From positions 2,356,001 to 2,420,000 of the forward strand of contig NZ_CP104207.1 of the NCBI RefSeq assembly GCF_025244705.1: a stretch of DNA of 64,000 nucleotides. Direction: 5' to 3'. Below are positions 20,511 through 29,520 of this stretch, piece by piece. Positions within the stretch are counted from its first letter, which is position 1; each line of letters begins with the position of its first letter. The notes under the pieces were generated by a model, which ran no database searches, had not been told where the DNA came from, and saw nothing but the letters and a program-made list of their open reading frames with translations. This stretch comes from Sphingopyxis sp. PET50 (GTDB lineage Bacteria; Pseudomonadota; Alphaproteobacteria; Sphingomonadales; Sphingomonadaceae). The translations under genes were made by a program, and so were the position numbers.

Positions 20511-20686
20511 AGGACAAGTTCGAACGCCACAAACAGCCGTGGACCGCCGCCGAGATCGACAAGCTGCACACGCTGGCGAAGAAGGGCATGGCGCTGAAGG
20601 CCATCGCCCGGGCGCTGACGCGCAGCGAGGAATCGGTGAAGGCGCGCGCCAGGGCCGACGGCCTGCCGATCGCGAAGCTGCACTGA
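20507..20686 (+). CDS. Small SANT/Myb-like helix-turn-helix protein
   Basis: A 59-residue basic protein, MKDKFERHKQPWTAAEIDKL continuing HTLAKKGMALKAIARALTRS and ending LPIAKLH. The layout W-T-x-x-E-I-D-x-L followed by I-A-x-A-L-x-R-S-E-E-S-V is a SANT/Myb or sigma-like helix-turn-helix. Its ATG overlaps the stop of the Gre-like gene (ATGA), giving translational coupling. I infer a DNA-binding or polymerase-associated partner of that factor; there is no direct proof. Confidence 0.72.
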   Translation: MKDKFERHKQPWTAAEIDKLHTLAKKGMALKAIARALTRSEESVKARARADGLPIAKLH

Positions 20687-20692
20687 TCCTTC

Positions 20693-21865
20693 ATGACCGC
20701 CGCCCGATATGACGCCATCGTGCTGGGCGCCGGTGCGGCCGGGCTGATGTGCGCCGCGGCCGCGGGGCAGCGCGGCAAGCGCGTCCTGCTGCTCGACCAT
20801 GCCGACGAGGTGGGCAAGAAAATCCTCATCTCGGGCGGCGGGCGGTGCAACTTCACCAACATCCACGCGCGCCCGGAAACGTATATCTCGGCCAATCCGC
20901 ATTTCGCCAAATCGGCGCTCGCGCGCTACACGCCCGCCGATTTCATCGCGCTGGTCCGGGCCTATGGCATTGCCTTTCATGAGAAAACCCTTGGCCAACT
21001 CTTCTGCGACGGCTCCGCGAAACAGATCGTCGCGATGCTGCTCGCCGAATGCGCGAAGGGCGGCGTCGACATCCGCTGCGGCGAAGTTGTACGACAAATC
21101 GACCATGCCGACGGTCTGTTCCGCGGCACTTTCGCCAACTTCCAGTTCGCCGCCCCCAATCTCGTCATCGCCACCGGCGGACCCTCGATCCCCAAGATGG
21201 GCGCCACCGGCTTCGCCTACGACCTCGCGCGCCGGTTCGGGCTGAAGGTCGTCGAACCGCGCCCCGCGCTCGTCCCGCTCACGCTCGGCGGCGACGACGT
21301 GCTGTTCCGCGACCTGTCGGGCGTCGCGACGCCGGTCGAGGCGCGCGCGGGCAAGGCGGCGTTCCGCGAAGCCGCGCTCTTCACCCACAAGGGCCTCTCC
21401 GGCCCCGCCATCCTGCAGGTCAGCAGCTATTGGCGTCCCGGCGAATCGGTGACGATCGATTTCCTGCCCGATGCGCCGCAAGGCTGGCTGCTCGAAGCCA
21501 AGCGCGCCAGACCGCGCGCGACGCTCGCCTCGGCGCTCGCCCTGCCCGACCGCCTCGCGCAGACGCTCGCCGACCGCCTCGCCCTCCCCGGCGAACTCGG
21601 CGCGCAGACCGACCGCAGGCTCGCCGACGCCGAGGCGCGCCTCCGGCGCTGGATCTTCCGCCCCAACGGCACCGAAGGCTTCGCGAAAGCCGAGGTCACC
21701 GTCGGCGGCATTTCGACCGCGAACCTGTCCTCGCAAACAATGATGGCCAAATCGGTGCCGGGACTGTATGCGGTCGGCGAAGCCGTGGACGTCACCGGGT
21801 GGCTGGGCGGCTATAATTTTCAATGGGCCTGGGCCAGCGGACACGCCGCCGGTCGGGCGCTTTAG
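20693..21865 (+). CDS. BaiN/RdsA-family (HI0933-like) FAD flavoprotein
   Basis: 390 residues. FAD-binding GAGAAGLMCAAAAGQRGKRV near the N-terminus, then the family hallmark KKILISGGGRCNFTN, ATGGPSIPKMGATG in the middle and the C-terminal second FAD motif YAVGEAVDVTGWLGGYNFQWAWASG. These proteins are soluble NAD(P)/FAD oxidoreductases; most have no assigned substrate, one branch works on bile-acid intermediates. Seven bases after the small HTH gene, so possibly co-transcribed with the Gre-like pair. Confidence 0.87.
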   Translation: MTAARYDAIVLGAGAAGLMCAAAAGQRGKRVLLLDHADEVGKKILISGGGRCNFTNIHARPETYISANPHFAKSALARYTPADFIALVRAYGIAFHEKTLGQLFCDGSAKQIVAMLLAECAKGGVDIRCGEVVRQIDHADGLFRGTFANFQFAAPNLVIATGGPSIPKMGATGFAYDLARRFGLKVVEPRPALVPLTLGGDDVLFRDLSGVATPVEARAGKAAFREAALFTHKGLSGPAILQVSSYWRPGESVTIDFLPDAPQGWLLEAKRARPRATLASALALPDRLAQTLADRLALPGELGAQTDRRLADAEARLRRWIFRPNGTEGFAKAEVTVGGISTANLSSQTMMAKSVPGLYAVGEAVDVTGWLGGYNFQWAWASGHAAGRAL

Positions 21866-21989
21866 GAAAAACCAGACATATTCCTCGGGATGCTGGCGGG
21901 ACGATAGCCCCGCCGCCTTGGCATCATTGGCCTGACGGCGGCGAGGAGACCCAGAAAACGGCGCAGCGCCGCACAGGATAAGAAGACCA

Positions 21990-23804
21990 ATGCCTTTCGA
22001 CCATCTTTCCCCCGTCCTCGCGGACGCCCTCACCACGCGCGGCTATGAAGCCCTCACCCCCGTCCAGGCGCATGTCGTCGAGTCCGAAGCGGTCGGCCGC
22101 GATCTGCTCGTCTCCGCCCAGACCGGGTCGGGCAAGACCGTCGCCTTCGGCCTTGCCATGGCCGGGGAACTGATCGAGGGCGACCGCCTGCCCTTCGCCA
22201 CCTCGCCGCTCGCGCTCATCATTGCGCCGACGCGCGAACTGGCGCTGCAGGTCAGCCGCGAACTCGGCTGGCTCTATGCCAAGGCCGGCGCGCGCATCGC
22301 GACCTGTGTCGGCGGCATGGACGCCAGCAAGGAACGGCGCAGCCTCAACCAGGGCGTCCATATCGTCGTCGGCACCCCGGGACGCCTGCGCGACCATCTC
22401 GAACGCGGCGCGCTCGACCTCGCCGCGCTGCGCGTCGCGGTGCTCGACGAAGCCGACGAGATGCTCGACATGGGCTTTCGCGAGGATCTGGAAGAAATCC
22501 TCGACGCGACCCCCGAGACGCGCCGCACCTTGCTCTTCTCGGCGACGATCCCCAAGCCGATCGCCCAGCTCGCCAAGCGTTACCAGCGCGACGCGCTGCG
22601 CATCTCGACCGTCGGCGAGGATCGCGGCCATGGCGACATCGCCTATCAGGTGGTGACCGTCGCCCCCGCCGATATCGAGGGTGCCGTCATCAACCTGCTG
22701 CGCCTCCACGAGGCCGAAACCGCGATGCTGTTCTGCGCGACGCGCGACAATGTCCGCCGCCTGCACGCCAGCCTGACCGACCGCGGTTTCGCCGCCGTCG
22801 CGCTGTCGGGCGAGCATAGCCAGAACGAACGCAACCATGCGCTGCAGGCGCTGCGCGACCGCCGCGCGCGCGTCTGTGTCGCGACCGACGTCGCGGCGCG
22901 CGGCATCGACCTGCCCAGCCTGTCGCTCGTCATCCATGTCGAGATTCCGCGCGACGCCGAAACGCTTCAGCACCGGTCGGGCCGCACCGGCCGCGCGGGC
23001 AAGAAGGGCACCGCAGTGCTGATCGTCCCCTATCCGCGCCGCCGCCGCGTCGACGGGATGCTGCGCGGCGCGCGCATCAACGCCGAATGGATGGAGGCCC
23101 CGACCGCCGCCGATGTACGGAAACGCGACCAGGAACGGCTGATCGAGAAATTGCTCGCCCCCATCGAGCATGAAGCCGAGGATATCGAACTCGCGCAGCG
23201 CCTGATGGCCGAGCGAAGCGCCGAAGATATCGCGGCGTCGCTGGTCCGCGCGCACCGCGCGCTGATGCCCGCGCCCGAGGATCTGATCGACAACAGCGCA
23301 CGCGGCCGCGAGCGCCCCGAACGCGGCGAGCGTTTCGAACGCGAGCCGCGGGATCGCGGCGAGCGCCGCGAAGGTTTCGACGACAGCATCTGGTTCAAGC
23401 TGAACATCGGCCGCCGCCAGAACGCCGACCCGCGCTGGATCCTGCCCTTGCTCTGCCGCCGCGGCCATGTGACCAAGAACGAGATCGGCGCGATCCGCAT
23501 CGGACCGAACGAGACCTTGTTCAACATCCCCCTCGCGATCGCCGACCGCTTCGCCGAGGCGGTGACGCGCACCGCGAACCAGGATGGCGAGGACGACAGC
23601 GGCGTCGCGATCACCCCGGCGCCCGACGGTCCCACCTATCCGCCGCGCCGCGACAAGGGTAGCCGCGATACGCACCGCAGCGCACCGCGCGGCGCCGGCG
23701 AACGCGCCGACCCGCGGGGTCCGGGCGGCCCCGGCGGCAAGCCCGAGCGTTACAAGCCCAAGCCCTACGGCCAGCGCACCCCGCGCAAGACGGGGAAATA
23801 CTAA
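21990..23804 (+). CDS. DEAD-box RNA helicase with DbpA-like RNA-binding C-terminus
   Basis: 604 residues. Q motif (GYEALTPVQAHV), motif I AQTGSGKT, Ia PTRELA, II DEAD (VLDEADEML), III SAT, V ATDVAARGIDLP and VI HRSGRTGRAG are all present. After a low-complexity Arg/Glu region comes a DbpA-type RNA-binding domain (DSIWFKLNIGRRQNADPRWI, then ITKNEIGAIRI-like sequence) and a basic Gly/Arg-rich tail ending GQRTPRKTGKY. Likely works on rRNA in ribosome assembly or on structured mRNA. The 124 bases before the start hold a GC-rich inverted repeat and may be a structured leader. Confidence 0.93.
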   Translation: MPFDHLSPVLADALTTRGYEALTPVQAHVVESEAVGRDLLVSAQTGSGKTVAFGLAMAGELIEGDRLPFATSPLALIIAPTRELALQVSRELGWLYAKAGARIATCVGGMDASKERRSLNQGVHIVVGTPGRLRDHLERGALDLAALRVAVLDEADEMLDMGFREDLEEILDATPETRRTLLFSATIPKPIAQLAKRYQRDALRISTVGEDRGHGDIAYQVVTVAPADIEGAVINLLRLHEAETAMLFCATRDNVRRLHASLTDRGFAAVALSGEHSQNERNHALQALRDRRARVCVATDVAARGIDLPSLSLVIHVEIPRDAETLQHRSGRTGRAGKKGTAVLIVPYPRRRRVDGMLRGARINAEWMEAPTAADVRKRDQERLIEKLLAPIEHEAEDIELAQRLMAERSAEDIAASLVRAHRALMPAPEDLIDNSARGRERPERGERFEREPRDRGERREGFDDSIWFKLNIGRRQNADPRWILPLLCRRGHVTKNEIGAIRIGPNETLFNIPLAIADRFAEAVTRTANQDGEDDSGVAITPAPDGPTYPPRRDKGSRDTHRSAPRGAGERADPRGPGGPGGKPERYKPKPYGQRTPRKTGKY

Positions 23805-23813
23805 TGTAAATCC

Positions 23814-23944
23814 ACCCTCCCCTTCGGGGGAGGGCAGCGAGACTTGGGTCGGCGTAAGCCGTCCCTAGTCGCAGCGGGTGGGGGCCAGCGGCCTTGCACC
23901 ATCGTAACAGCCCCCACCCCAACCCCTCCCCTGAAGGGGAGGGG
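23814..23944. repeat. Palindromic repeat (CCCTCCCCTTC family)
   Basis: Left arm ACCCTCCCCTTCGGGGGAGG, right arm CCCTCCCCTGAAGGGGAGGG, with GCAGCGAGACTTGG and CGCAGCGGGTGGGG ... CCCCCACCCCAACC pairing between. Same family as 55630-55760. Confidence 0.75.
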
Positions 23945-24014
23945 CTTTCAACGCATCCTCCCTTGCACCCAGCCTGCCCGCGTCCCAGATGAGACCATCA
24001 GCAGGAGCGCGATC

Positions 24015-24994
24015 ATGCAAGCAGTCCAGGCCTTCATCGAAACCCAGGGCGGTCCCGAGGTCATCGACTGGCGCGAGGTGACGCTCGGCGAACCCGGCCC
24101 CGGCGAGGTGCTGCTGCGCCACACGGCGATCGGACTCAACTATCTCGACACCTATCATCGCGACGGCACTTATCCGGTCGAACTGCCGAGCGGCCTCGGC
24201 GTCGAATCGGCCGGTGAGGTCGTCGCGGTCGGCGAGCATGTCCACGGCCTCCAGCCCGGCGATCGCGTCGCGACCTTCGGTCCCGACCGCAACGCCTATT
24301 CGAGCGCGCGCATCCTGCCCGCCGCGTCATTGTTCAAGCTGCCCGCCGCAATCGACGACGAAACCGCCGCCGCGGCGCTGCTCAAGGCCTGCACCGTCGA
24401 AATGCTCGTCGAACGCTGCGCGAAGGTCGAGGCCGGCTTCGGCCTGTCCTGGTCCACGCCGCCGCGGGCGGGGTCGGGCTGATCCTCGTGCAATGGCTGA
24501 AGGCGATCGGCGCGACCGTGATCGGCACCGTCAGCACCGAAGCCAAGGCCGAGGCCGCGCGCGAGGCGGGCGCCGACCATGTGCTGCTGTACAAGAGCGA
24601 CGATGTCGCCGCGCATGTCCGCAGCCTCACCGACGGCCAGGGCGTGCCGGTGACCTTCGACGGGATCGGCATGGCGACGTGGGAGGTCTCGCTCAAGGCC
24701 ACCGCGCGGCGCGGGCTGATCGTCAGCTACGGCAATGCCGACGGGCCGGTGACGGGCGTCAACCTCGGCGTGCTCGCGCAGCACGGCTCGCAGTTCGTGA
24801 CGCGGCCGACCTTGTTCGACTATTATCTCCATCCCGGCGAACGCGCGGCGGGCGCGGCGCGGGTGTTCGAGATGATCGAGAGCGGCGCGGTACGGATTAC
24901 CGTGGGGCAGCGTTACGGGTTGCAGGATGCCGCGCGGGCGCATGCCGACTTGCAGGCCGGACGGACGACGGGATCGACGGTGCTGATTCCCTGA
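24015..24994 (+). pseudogene. qor: Quinone oxidoreductase (zinc-free MDR family), frameshifted
   Basis: NADPH:quinone reductases of this family reduce quinones or enones. The first frame gives MQAVQAFIETQGGPEVIDWR and GPGEVLLRHTAIGLNYLDTY, GLGVESAGEVVAVGE and HGLQPGDRVA. The NADP-binding part, GVGLILVQWLKAIGATVIGT onward, is in another frame; one missing base near 24445 (CTGTCCTGGTCC) accounts for it. Joined length is about 326 residues, normal for the family. The conserved AAAGGVG nucleotide loop is encoded just after the break, so no function has been lost except by the shift. Confidence 0.75.
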
Positions 24995-24999
24995 CCTCT

Positions 25000-25023
25000 C
25001 CCCTCCCGCAGGCGGGAGGGGAG
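25000..25023. terminator. Short GC hairpin between convergent genes
   Basis: CCCCTCCCGCAGGCGGGAGG forms a perfect short stem between the stop codons of qor and fghA. No T-run, so terminator activity is a guess. Confidence 0.4.
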
Positions 25024-25026
25024 TAG

Positions 25027-25890
25027 TTACGCCTTCAACCGTTCCGCGTGCCACGCCACATGCTCGGCCATGAAGGTCGAGATGAAATAATAGCTGTGGT
25101 CATATCCCGGCTGCATCCGGATTTCGGCCTTCTGCCCGTTGCGTTCGCATGCCGCGACCAGCAGTTCGGTCTTGAGCTGTTCGGCGAGAAAACCATCGGC
25201 TTCGCCCTGGTCGACGAGCAGGTCGGGCACCCGCAGCCCCTGGTCGAGCAGCGCGCAGGCGTCATACGCATGCCAATCCTCGCGGTCGTCGCCGAGGTAG
25301 TTCGACAGCGCCTTCTCCCCCCACGGACATTGCAGCGGCGCGACGATCGGCGAAAAGGCCGAGACCGAACGGAAACGGTCCTGGTTGCGGAGGCCGATGG
25401 TCAGCGCGCCGTGGCCGCCCATCGAATGGCCGGTGATCGCCTGCCGCGTCAGGTCGGCGCCCGCGAAATTGCGCAGCACCAGCGACGGCAGTTCGTCCTC
25501 GATATAGCTGCGCATCCGGTAGTGTTTCGCCCACGGCTCCTCGGTCGCATCGACGTAGAAGCCGGCACCGAGCCCAAAGTCCCACGCGCCCTCGGGATCG
25601 TCGGGAACGGCGTCACCGTTTGAATCGGGGCCGCGCGGGCTGGTGTCGGGCGCGATGAAGATCACGCCATGCTCGGCGCAGGCGGCGCGATATTCGCCCT
25701 TTTCCATGACATTGGCATGGGTGCAGGTCAGCCCCGACAGATACCAGAGCACCGGCAGCTTCGCGCCTTCGGCATGGTCGGGCACGAAGACCGCGAAGGT
25801 CATGTCGGTGCCGGTCGTGGTGCTGGCGTGCCTGTACACGCCCTGCGTGCCGCCATGGCTGCGGGTGGTGGAGAGGGTTTCGAGGGGCAT
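25027..25890 (-). CDS. fghA: S-formylglutathione hydrolase
   Basis: 287 residues, esterase D family alpha/beta hydrolase. It cleaves S-formylglutathione to formate and glutathione, the second step of formaldehyde detoxification. Nucleophile Ser in ITGHSMGGHGAL, catalytic Asp in LLVDQGEAD, His in PGYDHSYYFISTFMAEHV; LSGLTCTHANVMEKGEYR is a family signature. The partner dehydrogenase adhC lies 3.6 kb away on the same strand. Start at the ATG giving MPLETLSTTRSHGG; ribosome site is weak. Confidence 0.93.
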   Translation of the reverse strand: MPLETLSTTRSHGGTQGVYRHASTTTGTDMTFAVFVPDHAEGAKLPVLWYLSGLTCTHANVMEKGEYRAACAEHGVIFIAPDTSPRGPDSNGDAVPDDPEGAWDFGLGAGFYVDATEEPWAKHYRMRSYIEDELPSLVLRNFAGADLTRQAITGHSMGGHGALTIGLRNQDRFRSVSAFSPIVAPLQCPWGEKALSNYLGDDREDWHAYDACALLDQGLRVPDLLVDQGEADGFLAEQLKTELLVAACERNGQKAEIRMQPGYDHSYYFISTFMAEHVAWHAERLKA

Positions 25891-25962
25891 GATGTCGTCC
25901 TGCTTGTCTTTTCGCGAGCCTAGTCCATGCTGACACGAAAGCCAAAGGGGAGAGCGCGCCGC

Positions 25963-27075
25963 ATGTTCGATACTGTCATCCATGGAACGTGTCAGGATCG
26001 CTTTGGTGCCGTCCGGCTCGGCATGGCGGCGAGCCTCGCGAGCGGTGCCGACGTCGGCCTCTCCTTCTGCGCGACGGTCGAGGGCGAGACGGTGGTCGAC
26101 CTGTGGGGCGGCCATGCCGACGAAGCGCGGACGCGCCCCTGGCAGGCCGACACGATCGTCAACGTCTATTCGACGACCAAGACGATGACCGCGCTCACCG
26201 CCCTGCTCGTCGCCGACCGCGGCGAACTCGATTTCGCGGCGCCGGTCGCGCGCTACTGGCCCGAATTCGCCGCGAACGGCAAGGCCGACATCACCGTCGC
26301 GCAGCTGATGAGCCACAGCGCCGACCTCTCGGGCTGGGACGCGCCGATGACGACCGCGGATTTCTACGATTGGGACAAGGCAACGTCGCTGCTCGCCGCG
26401 CAGGCGCCCTGGTGGCCGCCGGGCAGCGCGCCCGGCTATCATGCGATCACCCAGGGCTATCTGGTCGGCGAGGTCGTGCGCCGCATCACCGGAAAATCGC
26501 TCGGCACGGTGTTCCGCGAGGAGATCGCCGAACCGCTCGGCGCCGATTTCCACATCGGCCTGCCCGCGTCGGAGGACCACCGCGTCGCCGACCTGATCGC
26601 GCCGCCCGAAACGATCAGCGCCTTCACCAGCGATATCCAGCGCAAGACCTTCACCAATCCCGGCGTCGAGGTGTCGGCGACGCGCACCCGCGCCTGGCGC
26701 GGCGCCGAAATTCCGGCGGCGGGCGGCACCGGCAACGCGCGCAGCGTCGCCGAAATCCATGCCCTGCTCGCCAACGGCGGCGTCGCGAAGGGCAAGCGCC
26801 TGCTATCCGAAGCCGGATGCCGCAAGGCCCTCGAGTTGCAGATCGCGGGTACCGACCTGATCCTCGGCATCCCGATCCGCTACGGCATGGGCTTCGGCCT
26901 GCCCGGCGAGCTGGTGCCCTTGCCCAACCCGAACACCCTCTATTGGGGCGGCTATGGCGGGTCGCTGATCATCATCGACATGGATGCCCGCGCGACCTTC
27001 AGCTACGTCATGAACAAGATGAACAGCGGGCTGACCGGCGACCCGCGCTCCTTCACGCTGATCGGCGCGATGTAG
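25963..27075 (+). CDS. Serine hydrolase of the beta-lactamase/EstB family
   Basis: 370 residues of the class C beta-lactamase-like fold. The Ser-x-x-Lys motif is STTK (about residue 68), the Tyr motif is in PGYHAITQGYLVGEVV (Tyr-x-x in place of YxN), and GGYGGSLIIIDMDARATFSY stands where the KTG strand is expected. No signal peptide, so cytoplasmic and probably an esterase rather than a beta-lactamase. Start chosen at MFDTVIHG, preceded by AAGGGGAGAG. Divergent from fghA with 72 bases between. Confidence 0.84.
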   Translation: MFDTVIHGTCQDRFGAVRLGMAASLASGADVGLSFCATVEGETVVDLWGGHADEARTRPWQADTIVNVYSTTKTMTALTALLVADRGELDFAAPVARYWPEFAANGKADITVAQLMSHSADLSGWDAPMTTADFYDWDKATSLLAAQAPWWPPGSAPGYHAITQGYLVGEVVRRITGKSLGTVFREEIAEPLGADFHIGLPASEDHRVADLIAPPETISAFTSDIQRKTFTNPGVEVSATRTRAWRGAEIPAAGGTGNARSVAEIHALLANGGVAKGKRLLSEAGCRKALELQIAGTDLILGIPIRYGMGFGLPGELVPLPNPNTLYWGGYGGSLIIIDMDARATFSYVMNKMNSGLTGDPRSFTLIGAM

Positions 27076-27318
27076 ATGGCGATGGCGGCGGCATAGAAAC
27101 GCCGCCCTGCGCTCCCGTCGCGGCCTTTGCGACAGCTTCATTTCATCCCTCATCTGGGGGCGTTCGTCCCGAAAATGCCGCTCCCGGGCCATAATGTGGA
27201 ACTTTCCCATAGTGATACAGGTTTGATCAGGCGCCAAAGTCTGCGGGGAACGGCTTAAGCATGGTGTCCATGGGTCGAACCCTTCGGTTCTCTCCAATAT
27301 TCCACGATAGGGGAAATT

Positions 27319-27531
27319 ATGCGTAAGATTTCAATCATGGCCGTTGCGACGGCAAGCTTCTTCATCGCGCCGCTGGCCGCCGCTCAGGAACCGGAAACGC
27401 CGGCACCGACCGAGGAACCGGCATCGGAGCCGACTGTCGAACCGGCGCCCGCGCCGAGCGACGAACCCGCACCGTCGGACGAGCCGACGCCGTCGGACGA
27501 ACCCGCCCCGGCGCCCGAGCCGGAGGCATAA
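27319..27531 (+). CDS. Small exported Pro/Glu-rich repeat protein
   Basis: 70 residues. Signal peptide MRKISIMAVATASFFIAPLAAAQ, then only Ala, Pro, Glu, Ser, Asp and Thr in a run of near-repeats (APSDEPAPSDEPTPSDEPAP). The mature peptide is very acidic and must be unfolded. No family recognised. A GGGGAAATT ribosome site precedes the ATG and a clear terminator follows, so it is a single-gene unit. The 243 bases before it hold a GGCGGCG...CGCCGCC hairpin at about 27083 that probably ends the preceding hydrolase transcript. Confidence 0.65.
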   Translation: MRKISIMAVATASFFIAPLAAAQEPETPAPTEEPASEPTVEPAPAPSDEPAPSDEPTPSDEPAPAPEPEA

Positions 27532-27561
27532 TCACACCAGGGACAAATCCCGGTGAGGCAT

Positions 27562-27596
27562 ACCGCCGAAGCCACCGCGCTTCGGCGGTTTTTTAT
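27562..27596 (+). terminator. Rho-independent terminator
   Basis: An 11-base stem ACCGCCGAAGC / GCTTCGGCGGT with a six-base loop, followed by TTTTTT. It ends the small Pro/Glu-rich gene and overlaps the last codon of the convergent ybaK-like gene. Confidence 0.85.
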
Positions 27597-28096
27597 CGTC
27601 CGGCCTGGACGGGAATCGCAGCCACCAGCGGCGCATGTCCCCAATGGCGCAGCAGCCGCAAGATCGCCGAGCCCGCCAGCCCGAGCGTCGCGGTGTTGCG
27701 CAGCGGGTGAACATTGACCGGGTCGACATCGGCCAGCCCCGCGTCGATCACTACGGTGATGCTGCCCGGCGCCGCGTTGATCGCGGCGAGCGGAGTCACC
27801 GACCCGGGCGCGATTCCCAGCAGGCGTTCCATATCCTCTGCCTTGCCGAAGCTGACCCGCTTGCAGCCGATCGCGGCGGGCAAGGCCTTCAGGTCGACGC
27901 GCGCCTCGCCTGGCACGGTGACGAGCCAGAAGGCGCCGCCGGTGTCCTTCAGGAACAGATTCTTGGTATGCGCGCCGGGGATCGCGGCGTTCACCCCGTC
28001 GCTTTCGGCCACGGTGAACACCGCGACATGCTCGAAGGAAGCGAAGGGGATGGCAAGCGCGTCCAGATCCGCCAGCAACCCCGCCTCGCCCCGCAT
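27593..28096 (-). CDS. YbaK/ProX-type aminoacyl-tRNA deacylase
   Basis: 167 residues of the YbaK/EbsC fold. Such proteins remove wrongly attached amino acids from tRNA, for example alanine from tRNA-Pro. The conserved Lys lies in GAHTKNLFLKDTGG (about residue 46), and GSVTPLAAINAAPGSITVVIDAGL carries the substrate-pocket Gly-x-x-x-Pro block. It belongs to the stand-alone ProX (PrdX-like) branch. Lies eight bases downstream of the VOC gene on the same strand. Confidence 0.86.
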   Translation of the reverse strand: MRGEAGLLADLDALAIPFASFEHVAVFTVAESDGVNAAIPGAHTKNLFLKDTGGAFWLVTVPGEARVDLKALPAAIGCKRVSFGKAEDMERLLGIAPGSVTPLAAINAAPGSITVVIDAGLADVDPVNVHPLRNTATLGLAGSAILRLLRHWGHAPLVAAIPVQAGR

Positions 28097-28104
28097 ATTC
28101 GTCC

Positions 28105-28485
28105 TCAGACGATCCGGTGCAGCGCGCAGAGCTTGTTGCCCGACGGATCGCGCAGATAGGCAAGGTAAAGCTGGCCGAACCCGCCATCGCGCACGCCCGG
28201 CGGATCTTCGATCGAGGTGCCGCCATTCTCGACCCCCGCCTTGTGCCAAGCGTCGGCCTGCTCCGGCCCTTCCATCGCGAACCCGATGGTGCAGCCGTTG
28301 CCGATGGTCGCGGGCTGACCGTCGATCGGCGCGGTCACCATGAAGATGCCGCCGTTGTGCATATAGATCAGGCGCCCCTTGTCGTCCTGAATCCCCGCCT
28401 TGCCGCCGATCGCCTGAAAGGTCGCGTCATAGAATTTCTTCGACGCGTCGAGGTCGTTCGACCCGACCATATTGTGACTGTACAT
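28105..28485 (-). CDS. VOC/glyoxalase-family protein
   Basis: 126 residues, one vicinal-oxygen-chelate domain. Opens MYSHNMVGSNDLDASKKFYD (a candidate His/Met metal position), then DKGRLIYMHNGGIFMVTAPI and the C-terminal YLAYLRDPSGNKLCALHR. Single-domain members may be lyases, dioxygenases or binding proteins; substrate not assignable. Start at the ATG giving MYSHN; ribosome site GGAGCGGAAGCC just before it. Probably co-transcribed with the downstream ybaK-like gene. Confidence 0.84.
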   Translation of the reverse strand: MYSHNMVGSNDLDASKKFYDATFQAIGGKAGIQDDKGRLIYMHNGGIFMVTAPIDGQPATIGNGCTIGFAMEGPEQADAWHKAGVENGGTSIEDPPGVRDGGFGQLYLAYLRDPSGNKLCALHRIV

Positions 28486-28540
28486 GGCTTCCGCTCCTCC
28501 GGTTTTTGGTTGCGATTCGATACTTATCTTGCGCGCGGCG

Positions 28541-29416
28541 TCAGCGGAAGACAACCGTCTTGCGCCCGTCGATCAAAACGCGCTGCTCGGCGACCCAGCG
28601 CACCGCCTTCGCCAGCACCTGCGCCTCGACGTCGCGGCCGATGCGGATCAGGTCGTCGACCCCGTCGCGGTGGTCGACGCGCTCGACCGCCTGTTCGATG
28701 ATCGGCCCTTCGTCGAGGTCGCCCGTGACGAAATGCGCGGTCGCGCCGATCAGCTTGACGCCGCGCTCGTGCGCGCGGTGATAGGGCTTGGCGCCCTTGA
28801 AACCCGGCAGGAAGCTGTGGTGGATATTGATGCACCGCCCCGCGAGCCGGGCCGACAGCTCGCCCGACAATATCTGCATGTAGCGCGCGAGCACCAGATA
28901 TTCGGCGCCGCCGCGTGCCATGACATCGAGGATCGCCTGCTCCTGTTCGGCGCGGTTCGCGTCGTCGACCGGCAGATAATGGAACGGCACCCCGTGCCAT
29001 TCGGAGAGCCGCCGCTGCGCCTCGTGATTCGACACCACGCCGACGATGTCGATCGCGAGATTGCCGGTCGCCCAGCGGTGGAGCAGGTCGTTGAGGCAAT
29101 GGCTGCCCTGCGACACCGCGATGACGAAGCGCGGCTTGGCGCCGCGGTCGCTGATCCGCGCGTCCATCCGGAAACGCTTGACGATTGGCGCGAAGGCCGC
29201 CTGCACGCCGACCAGCCTCTCGGGGAAGCGCGGTCCCGCGCCGCGGAACTCGACACGCATGAAGAAGCGCCCCGTGTCGAGGTCGGCATATTGCTGGCTG
29301 TCGAGGATGAAACCGTCCTTGTCGGCGAGCAGCCCGGTGACCGCCGCGACGATGCCCACCGCGTCGGCGCAGCTGAAGGTCAGGACATAGGGTCCGGTCA
29401 AATCGTCACTCCCCAA
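28541..29416 (-). CDS. purU: Formyltetrahydrofolate deformylase
   Basis: 291 residues. Cleaves 10-formyl-tetrahydrofolate to formate and tetrahydrofolate. N-terminal ACT-like domain (LTFSCADAVGIVAAVTGLLA), then the formyltransferase fold with catalytic Asn/His in CINIHHSFLPGFKGAKPYHR and Asp in ATAHFVTGDLDEGPIIEQ. Next to adhC on the same strand and near fghA, so formate made by all three could feed one C1 pool. Confidence 0.93.
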   Translation of the reverse strand: MGSDDLTGPYVLTFSCADAVGIVAAVTGLLADKDGFILDSQQYADLDTGRFFMRVEFRGAGPRFPERLVGVQAAFAPIVKRFRMDARISDRGAKPRFVIAVSQGSHCLNDLLHRWATGNLAIDIVGVVSNHEAQRRLSEWHGVPFHYLPVDDANRAEQEQAILDVMARGGAEYLVLARYMQILSGELSARLAGRCINIHHSFLPGFKGAKPYHRAHERGVKLIGATAHFVTGDLDEGPIIEQAVERVDHRDGVDDLIRIGRDVEAQVLAKAVRWVAEQRVLIDGRKTVVFR

Positions 29417-29419
29417 TTC

Positions 29420-29507
29420 CGTTCGTGCTGAGCCTGTCGAAGCACCGTTCTTTCTTGCGCCGCCGCATGCAGGAAGAACGGCCCTTCGACAAGCTCAGGG
29501 CGAACGG
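29420..29507. repeat. Palindromic repeat (CGTTCGTGCTGAGC family)
   Basis: Arms CCGTTCGTGCTGAGCCTGTC and CGACAAGCTCAGGGCGAACG. Sits between adhC and purU, 14 bases after the adhC stop. Same family as the copies at 5565 and 12806. Confidence 0.75.
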
Positions 29508-29520
29508 AAAATTAGAAAGC

